Made by a program: the position numbers and the translations under genes. The notes beneath the pieces are model-generated. The model made no database searches. It was not told the origin of the DNA and saw nothing but the letters and a program-made list of their open reading frames with translations. Below, one piece after another: positions 20,101-34,700 of a DNA stretch of 64,000 nt. The stretch lies in the NCBI RefSeq assembly GCF_031877795.1, contig NC_133948.1:12322948-12386947 (forward strand), read 5' to 3'. Numbering within the stretch: the stretch's first letter is position 1; every line of letters begins with the position of its first letter. The stretch comes from Strix aluco (lineage: Eukaryota > Chordata > Aves > Strigiformes > Strigidae).

Positions 20101-22697
20101 AAGGAAAAAACCCCAAATCTTTGGAGACCTGCCCTGTCTGACCTGTTCACTGTAACATGGTGAGACCTGGCAGAAAAGAGCTATGGACAATTTAGCAGAG
20201 ACACAGCTTTCCTCGGAAGTAGCTGTGGCTCCAGGACTGACTCTGCAGAGACACAAAGGTGCCCCGCAGCCACCCTTCCCCTAACACTAGTGTCCCTGCA
20301 TTTCTTGGGAAGACGAACACAGCTCTGCCATGGTACAAACACAGGGACCCGCCTAAGTGAAAATGGCAGTAGTTCATAGGGAACATCCTCAGACATCGTG
20401 ATGCTGTGCTGTTGATCAGTGCTGCCTCTAGAAACGGGTTTACAATTAAAACCCTGTCCTGCCATCTGCTGCTGCGGACAAAAGATGTCTGCTCAGTGCA
20501 GGACCCAGAAAGCAGCAAGCAGAGACAGTCACCACGCTTGTTGCCACTGACTGTCCATCAGGCTTGTGCATGCTGACTATGGCACAAGGCATGTGCCCTG
20601 AGCTGTTACCGGTCCCCACAGGCAGGCACAGTCACTCTGCTGTCAAGCAGCACAGCTGTCCTCTTGCTCTGTGTACACAAGCATGCTTCTTCCTCAACGG
20701 GCTCCACTGTAAGTGAAGCACATTTGTGTATTGACAATCCCTATGGCAGACACAAGCCTGCACAGGTCTCTCCCTTCACAGTATTATTCTAAGTACATAT
20801 ATAACTTACCAGGACTGTGGACTCTGTTCGGTTTATCACCCTCATCTCCTAAGCACAATACAGCTGCTGTACCAGTAAATATGGAGATCTCTAAATATCC
20901 ATTTTCTAATCTCTTGGCTCACACCCACATCTCTAAGACTGCTCCAGATCCATAGATACACACACATAGTTTGCATACGCCCACTTGCAAACAAACTCTT
21001 CTACTGCTGCACTCCCAGGTACCTATCTGCACTCCCTGCTTTTAAGTGTGCCCACACAAACCTTTTCCAGTGCACATGCCTGTGCAAACACGAGTGCACA
21101 CACATACAAATATAAGGAGAAACATAGTTTTTCCATTGCTGGGATATCAGCCATCGCTGCAGCTATGCTAGTTGGCACAGCAACAGGGAAGCAGAAGAGA
21201 AAATCCTCCTTTGGGACACAGATTTGTGGACCCTGAGAATTTGAAAGGGAACCTGGGAAGTGAAAGATTTGAGGTGGAGGGAGCAGGAGGATATTGGTCC
21301 TTTAACTGCCTAGTTGGAGTAAGGGGGCAACTGAGAGGAAAACAGCTCCCAGTCATACTGAGAAACACACAGCAATGATGATGCCCTTTGAAGCCAAGCA
21401 GAAATTAGAAATTAGTCCTGGCAACTTGTGACTGGGCCTCTGCATAGAGAAAGTGGACAACTGTAGGTCTGGCAGGGTAGGCGAAGAGAGCGTGAGGTTG
21501 GGAGCGTCTTGGGGAAAGAGGAAGGAGGATGAGCACCTGATGTGTCTGGAAGCAGCTGGTGGGGCCTGGAGGCTGCTGTTGTGGTCACTGCTGCAGACAC
21601 ACACATTTTTGAGTGTGAACAAGCTGGAGAGCAGGGCACTGCCACACAAGGAGGCTCCCAGGCAATCCCCGGCACTGACGGTGTTACAGCTTAGCTCCTG
21701 CAGCATGGCCCCCACTGTGCACACACTCACAGTTGTGTTTGAAATGGTCTGAAAAGGGGGGGTTGGCTATTGCTGCCTATCCCCCTCCCACCCAGCTCCC
21801 CTCTGTGCCCTTTCTCCCATTGTTCCTTGCCATGATGCCACAGGGGCTCTCACTTGCCCCCTTGCAAGTGGGGGGGACGCAGGGGTGGGGACCCTCCACA
21901 TTGCCCTCACTGTGAGGCACCTCCCGGACCCTTGGCCACGGGGACAGCAGGAGGGAGGGCAGAGCCCTGCCGCAGTCTTGGTGGCTGGCAGTGACTCCCC
22001 CTCTTGTGGCAAGGACTTGCCTCTGGACCCTGGTGCAGATGCCAGGGTGTGCTTCTCCCTCAGCCCAGCCACCACCCCTCACAGGGACATCCAGGCTCCA
22101 CATCATTTCAGCGTGCATATTTATCGCTTTCCCCCTGCAAGACATGTATTTGAATTTACTCTCAGTAAACATAACCACAGGAGATGCAAATATGTGTTGG
22201 GGAAGCATAAATAACTCCACACAGATAGACACACACACAGACAGCAAACACAGACACAGTTCACCAAGGGAAACCAAGAAGTGCAGAGCACGCCCTGAGG
22301 CTGCCACCAGTCCCAATGGCTTTGCTCTCATCCACCAAGCCAAGAGGATTTCTCCTGCTCTTGCTTTGCAGCAGCTGGTGGGAGAATAAAGCTGGGGAGG
22401 AGGAGTCTAAAGTTGCAAATATCCCATGAAAGCATCATGGCAAGTCCTGGCTCTGCAGTTTCCTGCAATCATCTCCAAGGAATGGATCCAGTTGTAGGAA
22501 GTTGCAAGTCTTTCACAGTGTGAAAGGGTGGAGGGGCATGGGGACCACCATGAGGGAGGAGCAGCAGGTCATCTTGTAATGTCCCAATTGCAGCCAGCCG
22601 ATAAACCTTCATGTGGGAACATCGGGGCTAGATGCTCCATCTAGGTCCTCTTCTGCCCTCTCTAAGGTGCTGATTCTTCTTTAGCTGAGAATAATCT
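17181..22697. other. Intergenic DNA between MLEC and CABP1, including the CABP1 3' UTR
   Basis: The right end (below 22698) must hold the CABP1 3' UTR, but I noticed no minus-strand AATAAA nearby; the first is at 17621-17626, with an ATTAAA near 19999, so the mRNA end is unresolved. A short imperfect duplication (ttccttgaaaag...gaagag) sits at 19054-19091. No other gene was recognised on either strand. Confidence 0.5.
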
Positions 22698-22723
22698 TCA
22701 ACGGGACATCATACGAACAAACT
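22698..22723 (-). CDS. CABP1: CABP1 terminal coding exon
   Basis: 26 coding bases after a ttggttgcag acceptor: completes Glu, then FVRMMSR and TGA (22698-22700). The C-terminus EFVRMMSR is identical to mammalian CaBP1. The 3' UTR continues leftward for an unknown length. Confidence 0.95.
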
Positions 22724-25700
22724 CTGCAACCAACAAGAAAAGACAGCCCTGAAGCAACAGGCACCCATGGCCCCCAACGCAGCTCTTGTTCCCCGGAGGT
22801 CGCATGCAGTCAGAGTGAAACCGAGAGTCCACACACTGCCAGCAGGTCTGTGCCGCTCCGTGACTGGCCCTGGACAGCTCACACAAAATGGGCTTTAATC
22901 CTTGCGTTAGATATGGTGATATGATCCCACCATTTGGTCAGTTCATTGCCTCGGACTCCTCCTCAGCCAGTGTACAGTCTCATTTGCACAAGCAACTCCT
23001 TGTGAGACACTATGGCAAGTGTTGTCTCCCTTCACTGTAACTTCAGGGAACCTTGATTTATAGTCTTGGGAACACAGTATGATTTCTTAAGGAGCTTCAC
23101 AGAGACACCAGTGTGGGAAAGCACTAGTATTTTGGTAGGTACCAGCATTTTTGTAGAGGAAAGTTTACTTTGATGGACTTCTTGTTTTTAAAGATACGGG
23201 TTAACTATAAGGATACCCTGGATCTATTTCTTCACCACCCTGTACCTTGTGAAGTCAATTACAGTTGTTTAAATTGAGTGTAAATGCCACCAAATATAAA
23301 TGTGTTTTTATTCTGCGCTTGAATTGCTGAGGAACTAATAACTCTGAAAAGAGGAGGGCAGTGGAAATTGCCCCCTTGACTTCTCCTTTTCCATTGATGG
23401 AGCTGTCCTTCGACAACTAAAGCAGTAACTCACAGAGAAAATGATACTGGGATAGCATTTCATGTATTTTAGCTGTCTAACATAATTTAGCTGTGGGAAA
23501 CAAGGAGAGCTAGTGTCATGTAATCAGCCAGTGCATTAGAACAACTGCAGCTACCAGATACTTTCTGGGGAGGAACTTCTAGTTTTTTAGCATTTTCAAA
23601 GTCCTCAGAAGCTTCAGTAATCCTGAGGACTGAGATTCCCTGTCATGTAGGAGACCCAGGAATGCCTCTGAGACAAAAAAATTACATCAATTTTATTTTA
23701 ATTCTGTAGTTCCTGTGCTTCATCCTTCCTGCAAAGGGACGTCTGGATTTGCACTAGGAAAACAAGCAGCCTGCCATGCTCTCCCACCTTCCAGCTCTTA
23801 TATCCGCTTAGCTGTCTGATATTAACTGCTTCCCTTGCCAGAAACCCTAAGCTCTATTAATATTGCTCCTGCCATAGCTAACAGTTAGGATAGTAGCCTA
23901 ACCACTCTTATTTTTCCAAGTCCTTCTGGCATGAAAAGTGGAAGAAGAAATTAATTATCTCTAGGATTTAACATGACACCTCTAGATCAGATATCTGCAG
24001 TCCTAGTGAGCACATCTGGCACGTGACCATCTTCTGGCATAAAGGCACAGAAACAAATTCTCTATAAACAAGGTGAGCCAGAGGAAATGGAAGGTGCAAC
24101 GCATTCTCCAAACCAGTCCAGCCTCCTCCCAGCTCTTGCAATAGATTTAATACAAAGGAAAATGCCCCATAAAAAGAAGGCTGGCACAGCATGTGTGCAC
24201 CAGAATCTGCTCTGTTCAGGGCATATCTCTTACCATGCTAGAGTTATGCAGACCCAATTGAAACTGAGATGCAGCAAGAGATGATACACAAATGAACATT
24301 TCAGCTGAGGGATTTCCTGTGTGGGCCAATGTTCTCCATTTTCCTCAGCTGACTAGGAAAAAAAAAGTCTTGTTTGATTTTTTCTCGATACTTCAGATAC
24401 CTGGGCCCTGAGCATGCAAATCTTCCCTTCCATTTCCACCTCTGAGCTGAAACTCTGACTCACGCCAGAGCAGGTGGACAGAGAAAGTTCATCCCTTCTC
24501 ACCTTCAAAATCAACACGCCCATCTCCATTCAGATCCACGTCCCGGATGATCTCTTCAATATCCCGATGGCCCACCTGCTGCCCTAGAAGCTTCTTCATG
24601 GCTTCTCGCAGCTCACTGGTGCTGATCTCCCCATCACCATTGGTGTCAAACTGCAAGTACATGAAGAATACCAGCAGAGGAAATACAGTTAATGGAAATG
24701 GATCTTGCTCTGGGTTGGATTTTGTATTGTCCTGCTCCTGAGTGCCCTATTCTTCCTGCATTCCTTTCGTGTCCCTCCTTTTCCTCTTTTGGGTGACTTT
24801 TGGATCCAGCCTGTCTTTTCTCCTCACAAATCCCTTGTAACTGCTGTGTCTGCATCAGCTTTCCTCTTCCTTGCCTCAAGGGTTCCCTTATCTTACTTTC
24901 TCTGCTCCTCCCTTGTTTCATGCCTGGCTTGGCTCTTTCTCTGTCTTCCACTGTGCTGCTCTCTCCTCCTCTTCTCTTCCCCAGTGGGTCTTCTCTCTTT
25001 CCTGTCTCCTGTTGCTCACCTCTCTGGGGGGCACACGATGGGGATTACTCACCTCTCTGAAGGCATCGCGGAGCTCTTTTACACCAATCATGTCTGCAGT
25101 TTCTGCTAGCAGCTTTGGTCCCATCAGCTCAACAAAATCTTCAAAATCCACATGGCCACCCACTTGGGACAAGATGAAAGATTGTGTGTAAGAACTCCAT
25201 ACGTTAGCCAAGCCCAGCACTCACTTTGCACTTCTGTGTGTCCCAGAGAGGGCTTGGTTCTCCAGGAAGCAAAGCACAGAAGGTGCAGGACAGTGGAAGG
25301 AAAAGCAGAGGTAGTTTTACACTGTCTTTGTGTTTTCTGGATTGTGGGCTAGGCGGAATGAGCCCAAGCTATTCCAGCCTAGGCTGCCATGGACTGTCAT
25401 ATCCTTATGGCATCACGTACTAGGTATTAGAGATTTGATCATTCTAGTGCTTACAGCAACCCTCTGCTGTGCCTGTGCCAAAGGGTACGGCAAGGGCACA
25501 GCATGATGTTCCTGCATGGCCCAGGCAGTGCCCTGCAGCAGTGGTGCAGTCTTGCTCCATTAGCAGTGGCTGATGTATCTCCAACTGTTTATTCATCATA
25601 TTAGTTCTTTTTCTTGTTTGTCCCCTATCTGAAAGCTGGCAGTAACACTCAAATTCCTAAGCACTTGTGTGCCAGGGTTATCAGCTGCTTTTGTGTGTGA

Positions 25701-28700
25701 CTGGTTGTGTATGTCACAACTGTTTTCCTTCCTTTGACCAAGTAATTTGTCCTTTTTACATCATCATGTGTCAGAAATAACATGCACTAAATGTCCTTTT
25801 TCCCACCTGGCTGAGGCAGTACCCTGCACTGCCACAGACAAGAGGTGACAAAAAATGATGGTCAAAGACAAAGGGCACAAACACAGCTACAGTGAATCGG
25901 ACGCATTTGTCACATTTTTCCATGACTCCAGCAGATGCCCCTGTCTGGCACTGCCAGCAGAGCTCGCTCACAGCCCATCCCCAGGCACACAGCAGATCCA
26001 CAAACCACCGCAGAGTGAACAGCCCATCCATCACCCATCTGACCAAAGCATCTCCATCTTCTCAGGCTCCTTCTTCAGTCTGATGCCATCTGACAACACC
26101 TTCAATATGACAACACCCACAACCTGTGCACCGATGTCAAACTGTCCACATCAAGGGCAGTTTTGTACCTGACAGCGTAAGCACCAAGCACAACCCTTCC
26201 ACTCACTGTTCCCACACAGCACAGTCCACATGGTCCCTTTGATAAGCAAGAAACAAAGGCATCAACTTCTAGGGACCACAAACAGGAGAGATGACAGAGA
26301 ATGAAAATGAAAACCCAAAGAGGAGGGAAAAATCCAAAGGAAAAGAGACAGCAGGAGACTGAGGGAGCCTGAGGCAACAATGCAGAGCACAGCAGCAACA
26401 GGGAGGTACAGCTAGGTGGATATTACTCACGGTTCATGTTGATCTGCTGGGAGAGCTCTATTAGCTCCATCTCAGTAGGCATGTAGCCCATGGTTCGCAT
26501 GCAGTTCCCCAGGTCCCTGCAGTTAATAAACCCATCCTTGTCTTTATCAAACTCCTTAAAGGCTTCTCTTAATTCTGTGGGAGTGGATCCAAAAAGAATA
26601 ATATTGTCAGTGACAGCTTGAAATACCTTTTCCAAGAAACCTCCCCAGAATCAGCAGCACTTTATGAGGCCAGGCTCCCTAAGATACTCCGTATTTTCCC
26701 AGCAGATCTCCCTGCAGAGAGGTGATGACTGGAGCAATATTAAGCTCTTCTATCAGCAGCACTGCTGACCCATTCCTTACAGGAAAGCTTGGTTGGACTA
26801 CAAATGTCACAAACTGATCATTGCTAAACTGCACTCCCTAAAGAAACTGAAACTACCAAGTTTTCCCGACTTTTACCCCTGCACTATATTAATATATAGC
26901 CCTCACAGTAGGGATTACCAGGTAAAACAGCTCCCTGAAGCCATACCATTATCATGCTCTACAACACTTTCTGTGGGAGCTGGGGTGGACTGCAGTTCCC
27001 TGGCAGTCAATATCCCATTACTTTACTTATCCCCCCACCCTGAAGAAGCTGAAATGGATGCAAATTCCTTCACAGTCAGCACTCTTGCAGCTTTACATAT
27101 TATTTCTTTTGCTGGGGTTTCCAGGAATTATTCCAGTAATCATCTCCCTTGATTTTTCCCGACTTATTTTACCCACGGGGGCCAACCTGGAAGGGCCAGC
27201 CAGTAGGTTTTCACTGGGCAGGGAGAAAGGTGACACAGAAGGAGCGACAAATTTTACCTTCAATTTCTTCCGGACGCAGTTCTCTATCCTGCAAAAAGAG
27301 AACATACTATGTTAAAGCTATTTGCTTGCCACAAACATAGTCTCAGAATAGCACTTGTTGGTGCAAACAGTTCTGGGACAAGCCAGAAAGTGAGAGAAGA
27401 AACAAGAAGGTGATGACATGTTTAATACCATCTACCTAGCAAAGCTTCCCAGCTCTCCTCCCCAACGGGAGGGGTGTTAGCCTGCACACTTCTCTGCGGA
27501 AGCCCCTCTCCCTCTCATCTGCTGGACAGGGGAATGACAGGTGGTCCCCCAAAACAGAACAGACCTGGGCCAGCACAGCAATATGTGTGGCCTCCCCACC
27601 TGATGGTACTAGGAGCACCTTCCTGAAGCCCCTACATCATTCCCCAGCACCAAGTCCTGGAGCAGACACTGTCCCTGCAGCAGTTATTATCTCCTCTGTA
27701 GCTCTGATTGTATCTCCTATGGTAGCTCCTGCTGACACAGCCAGATCAAAACAGCTGGAAGCAGTCTCTGTAACCAGCAGGTCTATACCATCATCTCCTT
27801 GGATCACTGCTTGATCCCCGTCCTTCTAGCAGGACAGCGACAGCCACAAGCTCTCTTACAGCCAACGTCCCAGTGCCATCTCCTACAGTCAGTCCCCATA
27901 AAAAGGTAGGAACTCTCCCCTTCCCCCCAGCCTCAACTCCATATACAAACATTTGGAAACCAGGCATGAAGGCAGACACACAACATATACATCATCAAGG
28001 TCATCTACAAACAAAACAGGACGAGGATTCACCATGTTCAGGAAACACTGCAACTTCAAACATCCAATCTGAATTTCTTGGAAGAGGGGGAGGATATAAA
28101 AGAGTATAGGAAAATTCCAACACTGCACCAGGAAGAAGAGATGAGCATGGAAATGCACTGCTTTCTGGTTTAAATGCCTTTTCTAATTCCTCTCATGGCT
28201 CCCAGGAAAATCCAAAACATCTGAGAACTTGGAAACACAGAAATGCGATCTCTTTTGTCGTCTCACTCTTGGCTTTCCCCCTCAACTGTGGGGAGTTTCT
28301 CTTGCCTTCCAGGTGTCCTCCAGCCTCACCACATGTCCCTGGAGATGGTGCCCTTGATCATTTTGAGAAGGATGACCCTTTGCTATTTAACCACAGGCTC
28401 CTCTGGAAGCTCTAATGGCAGCTGCTCAGAGAGCATAGCAAACTAGGACACACACTGGTTTACGTCTGTGCAGAAGAGGGCTGTGCCAGAGAAATGACCA
28501 GCGTGCCACTCATAACCTTCCCAGAGGCATCTCTGTGCTGGATGGAACTGTTGGAGCATGCTGGCTCTGCCGTTTCATCCTTCACAGACCTGGTATTTTC
28601 AAACATGTCATCCCATTTGTTCTGCTTTCATCAACACCAAGCAATAAAACAATACAAACTCCTTAGACCAGATGCAGGAGGCATTATTGCTCTCCTGCCT

Positions 28701-31700
28701 TAGATAAAATATCAGATGAAACCCACCCATGATCAGTACCAACACCTTGTGCACCTCATTCCAGAGTTCACAAACATTAATCCCTGGAGATACTGCTGTG
28801 TGCCGACAGCCGGCTCGGCGCGGAAGCAGATGCAGGGGTATGATTACCACCGCCACGGTGCCAAGGGTGCCGTGACTCACCCGCGGTAACTGCTGTCTTG
28901 TGAGAGTGGCTGGGGTAGGACCCAGGCCTTCCTCCAGCACAGTCGACACAAGACCATCCTCCTCCTTGCTCACTGAAGACTACATTGCAACCAACATGAC
29001 TGACGCATGTCAGACATGGGGGCTCCAGCACCGGCTCTAATTTTGCACACCAAGGCATTTGCGTTTGCAGGGCTCTGAGCATATCTTTGCACATGCAGAT
29101 TCTACCATCAGAGAGCCACAGACTGTGAATGCAAAAGGAGGGGGAGGGTTTATGTCCCTCCAAAAATCTGACTCAAGCGATAACTAACATCATGAAGAGG
29201 TTTTCTGTTTTAAATTTGAAAGAAGATCCCCTAAAATGATAAAGGAGGAAAATTGCTTGGGAAGAAATGGGCTGAATCACTCTGTAGCTTTTTGAGAATA
29301 TGCGGAAAGAGGAATAAGACTGTTCAGAGAGTTTAGATCCTAGATATGAGCAGAGGTGACCCTCAGAGAGTCCATTATATGTAATGGTCTTACTCTCATT
29401 TATTTCTCTTCTACGCACAATAAACCCTGTTGGTCTATAGAGCCAGTAAAAGTAAAGCTGTTTATCAGATGCACTTATTCTACATCAGGGTAGTTACTTC
29501 TTAGGGTACTGTGAGTCTCCATGGCCTAAGCAGGATGTCCAGCTGTGACCCTTCCTCTAGGGAGCTGGACCTATATGCTATGACAGGTAGCTCTCTGCTT
29601 GCCATCAAGTGTGCTTTTGTGAGAATATTATGTTTTGTGTTTTATAGAACAGGCACTAGGAATATGCGATCACTTAGTGGCTGAAGGTTAGGAAGAACAA
29701 AAGCCCTTTGATCAATAACGACAAATAATGGCTCTTTTTTGGGTTGCTGGTTGAAGAAGAGGTTTCAGAAATAAAGATCTAGGTGTCTCCTACAGCTGTA
29801 GATAATCATATCAACGCACAAGTAAGACAGATTTCTTACAGAGGCAAGAAAGCTCTGACTCTCAGGTAATTGCAGTGAGCTTTGTTACACCACAAGAATA
29901 TGGAACACACTGGGTGAATATCTGACAATGCACATATTCACTCGTACATATCCATAAAAACTGTCTTAATCGTATGTTTGTGTATGCCTTTAAATTCATG
30001 TTATTGTAGGAATCAAATGTTTATGTGCAACAATATGTTTTACTTCTTGTAAAGATACAATACTGGGGTGCCTATTTATGTATATTTAGCATGTCCAGGT
30101 GTATACATCTGAATTTACACACAAACACATATTTTTATTGTTCGTATATAAGTGCATACATGAGATGCATATGAACACATAGTTACAAATAGGTGTGCCT
30201 GAATGGCTAGATGTGGCTTTGCTGTTTGTCTCTGCGTGTGTATGGGCACCAGCATTTGGTGGTCTGGCACTATTTGCAAATATGAGGACAGGCTGGTTTA
30301 TCTGGCTGGGACTGCTGCAGTGTCAGGCTGGGTATGATAGTGTGTGAGAGATTGCGTTTGGGTATCTGTGAGGAGGCAGATGCATCCTTGTATCTGCTGG
30401 TACCAATGTGCTCACTGTGAGCTGACACGAACAGTATCAAACACGGGCATCTCTGTGGGACAGCTTGTTCCCAATACGGATGCCCTGATTTGCATTTAAG
30501 TGGCTATTTAGGCCTTAAATGCTAATCTGAGCCTCTGGGAACGAGATGTGGATGTCTTGCTGGAATAACAACTTTGAACACTGGACTCCTCCTGAGTCCA
30601 TATGATTATGTAAGTCCTGAAGTCCTAAGTCCTTCTCCTGAGTCCATATGATTATGCCTACTTGAGCGTAGGCTTGGATCTATCTTCCATAGCTGCATTT
30701 TTAGAATCCTCCTTTCTTGGTGCTTAGGCAAGGGGATACCTCTGCACATCCTTCAGGTTAGACATCTGCCCGTGATTATATCTGCACTTGGAGCCAGAGC
30801 CGGGATGCTCGAGACCCAGGGCTGAGGGTTACAGAGCTCCAGGCAGACAGAGCATGCGGGCAGCTCCGCATCCCCGGCTCACGTCCACATGGCTTTGTGC
30901 ATGTCTCGCCCGGCTGGGTGTAACTTACGTACAGGCTGCCTGTTTTCTGCGAAGCCCTTCCTCAGGAAGATGCATGCTGGCCCCAGCAGGTTGTGCATGA
31001 CGGCGCAGTTCTGGGCCAGCACCATGAGTGGACCCTGGTACTCGCAAGCCGACGGCCCCTCTTCACTCGTCTGGACAGCCTTATAGCACGTCTTCTCCTC
31101 ATGGCGGATCTTCCCAGCCAACCAGCAGCAAGCAAACAACACAACAGAGGATGTTACCTCCCCATCTCGCCCAGCCGTTCCTCTGAAGTTTTACTGAACC
31201 GCATCGCAGGGACATTATTGCTAGATTTCCTTCATCTGGTCCACACTGCGTCCCCCCCACTGGTCTATTAGGATTTGTACAGAAGCAGTAAGTCCAGGAG
31301 TTCACTTTCAAAAGCTGATAGAAGTACAACCAACCAGGAGAATTTCGCTTTGAAACGGCATCAAACTCTCAGCACTGCTCACATCTACCCAGACACAGCC
31401 CAAAGGGCCACACTCCCACTATCAGCCCCAGAGTTGACGATCCCTTGAATGAGCTGCAAAGGAGAAGCACACCCCAGCCTAACAGTACGTGTGCCAGCCT
31501 GTGCCCAGGGCGAAGCTGCTGGCAGAGCCGCGTCGGCCAGGGCATCCCCAGGAGATCAGGCAGAGCCTGCACAAAGACACTGCACTAGGCTCCACGTTAC
31601 ATTTCAGCAACACAGCATCACACGCTTTATAATATTATTAGAAGGCCATTTACAGCATCAGGTGGCTCTGCCAACTGCAGGCTTATACTCCCTATGCCAC

Positions 31701-34700
31701 ATCTAATTAGTTACATCCTCAGGGTCTCAGGCAGTTACTGCACTGGCCTCTTGTAATCACTGACAGTCCCAAAGTGGAGATCAGGCACAGGCACAACATT
31801 TTTGTCTGTTTGCATTTGCACATTTTCCTAAGTGCACACGTCCTGCTAAGCTAGGGCTCCAGAACAGAATCCAGCACTGGATTTTATAAGGAGGCACTGC
31901 TTTCCTTTTATAGAAATGCATTTCCCTGGCTCTGCAAGAAAACTCTTATCCTGATATTCCCATGCAGCTATAAAAAGCCAGCACAACCCACAGGACCCTT
32001 GGTTTTATAGAATAAACATTAATCATACATCAGATTCCTCTTCAGGAATGATTCTACTTTTACAGCCGGTGTTCCCAGGGGTGATCAGAGAAGCTCTGTC
32101 AATTGTCATTGTCTCTATTAACCCTTTCCTTAAAGCTGGAGGTGCTTTTTCAGGCTAAAAGACCAGATACACACACACGACCCACTCACACTTGTCCAAG
32201 TCTATTGTATCTACTTGCTGTGTCTGCCATGTGCTATTGTACTGCACACATGGTTTGTAGTTCGCCTTTTTGTACACAGTCTTACACCAATCTGCTCATG
32301 TATATTGTCATGTGAATATCAAGCATCAAAACAAAAACTCAAAAAGGAAGCCATGGAGAAAAAAAATAATGAAGCAGAAAAGCATTTTCATTGCAGTAAT
32401 GGATGAGGAAAGAATCTGTCTCTGATTAAATCTGACACATAGGACACTTGTCCTTAAAAACCTGAAAGATGAGCATCCGTCCACAAATTACATACTACTA
32501 GCTCAGCTAAATGTCAAGGCATCTGTGTTGAACTGCACAGCTTCGTGATATCAGTGCAATGTATTTTCAAAATTATCAGCTTTATTTCCTGACACATTTT
32601 TCAGTTTAATATACCAAATAATATGAATTGCTTAAAATAGCCCACATCGGTTCTGTGTTTAATTTCAGTGAAGCCACATGAAAGATTGAAGGCCCCACAG
32701 CCCCTAATCCTTGTTTGCTGACCCTTCCAGTCAATAGAGTTTATTACCAAGCCACAGAGCAGTACCACAGAACGGTCATCCTGTTATTTTCCTGTGTGGA
32801 TAGAGATTGCCAGTTTGATGAAACAGTTGCCAAGAGCCACCGAGGATCCTGACCAGACAACCCGCCGCAGTGACAGGACAACAAGGTGCACGGCTTAGCG
32901 AGACCCCAGCAGGGGCTCCCTGCCCTGCTCTGCCGCTGCAGGCAGGATTTATGGCATTTGATGTTCCCACTGCCAGCAGCCTCCCCAGGTTTCTCCTACA
33001 AGTATCCCCACAAGCTCCCTCCACCACATTCCTCCTACATCCCAGCAGAGCTGGGAAGGGAACTGTGATATGGGTATGGGGCAAAGCAAAGTCAGTCACC
33101 CGTTACAGGGGAAACAGCAGCGTGCACAACAAGGAAAATGCAAGGACAGGACGGGGGAGCTCAGGCTTTCCCTGTCCCTTCCCCGAGCAAAGGACCACTG
33201 CCCTTCCTGCAGAGTCCAGCCCATGGATGTGTCAGACCAGCAGACTGTGGAGATGGAAGAGACCAGGCTGATTTAGAGATGGCCATAGGGATAGTGGAGG
33301 GTGGCAAAGTGAGGGACCTGGATGCCGAAGCTTTTTCTTTCTGCACAACAGAAACACAACAGGATTCACTTCATTTTCCTGCCTGCATGTCAGAGGGACT
33401 TTGCAGAGCGGCAAGCTCAGAGGGGCTTCTTCATCCCAACTGCAGTGCCTTCCCCTCTGAGAGGCTGGCTACTGGGATCACTGGGAGGACACTGGGACAG
33501 CGGGAAAGTGAAGCTGCCAACAACAGACGTGGAGACAAAGCCTGAGCATTGTCACCTGAACAGGCAAGGTACCCCCATGTCAGCCAGTCCCAGACCAAGC
33601 CAGCCGGTGCCAGGGTTGATGTCATGCATTCAAGAGGTCAGTCTTGTCACCCAAAAGCAGCTTTCACACATGTTGTCTACAGTCCCTCCTCTTTACCATT
33701 TCAGCAAAATGAGTTTGCCCAAGGTAAAATCTGAGAAAAAAGACTGGGATCATAAAACAGCCAAGTGAAGTTGTGCAACGTTAAGACTGATCTGCAAAGT
33801 CTCCACTATAATCATGTGTGTTGTGATCAAAAGAATGGCAGAGCCCCAGGACCTGTCAGGATGAGTGCCTGAGGCCTTAACTCACTGGAGTTAACGCTGG
33901 AGCAACGTCTGAGAAATTCTATAATTCAGCTTTGCAACTCTCTCTCTTTAGTCCTGCCATCCCAGGCCTTCTAACTAGGCACAAAGTGAATTATTCGAAG
34001 CAGCTTTTAGGAATGAAAGCATAAATAACCTAAAAGACTGACGACACAGAGCTTATAAGGTCTTGAATCCATTTTGATTCAAGCAGCCTGGCCACACGTC
34101 AGACTTTAATTGCAATCGCCTTGATCATGTTGAGCACAGCTGCAGCCAACTCCTTTTATTGCAAGTTGGAGGCGACCTACAAGCAACCAAGTTGTGTTTT
34201 CATATGTGCAACATTTGGGTGAACCTCAACTACTTTTGCCTCTCCCTGAAGGTCACCCTGACCTAGGGACTGGTCTCAACATGGCCTAACTGCTTGGTGA
34301 TGAATTCCCTCCTCGTGTATCCCAGCTCCCCCGCAGCAGCACTGTGCCATTACTGGCTTTGTTTACAGCAGTCGAGATAACAAGCAAACTGTGCTTCTGC
34401 ACAGAAGAGGCAAATCTCTGGCCAGAAGAAACTCCCTGCTAGGGTGGTCCTCTGTCCAACAGCTCCCTCCCAGAGGAGTTTTCCCAGGTGGCAAGGTCTC
34501 CTGGGTGGAGCTTCCTGATGACAGTGGCATTTCACTGCCAGCAAGGTCGCCACTGTGGTAGCTCCTCATTGCAATATATGGGATGTTTATCATGACTTCT
34601 TCATTTACAAGGAGTGAATTGCATAGCTTTTTGCTGAGTTATTAGATTTGCAGCAATGCTAAGTGAGAAGCACGTGACTAACAGGTACAGTGCTGCAAAA

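Noticed and set aside
24705-25109. 134-codon hydrophobic plus-strand ORF
   Set aside because: Comes from the pyrimidine-rich strand of a CABP1 intron and runs into the antisense of a coding exon; no start or splice context.
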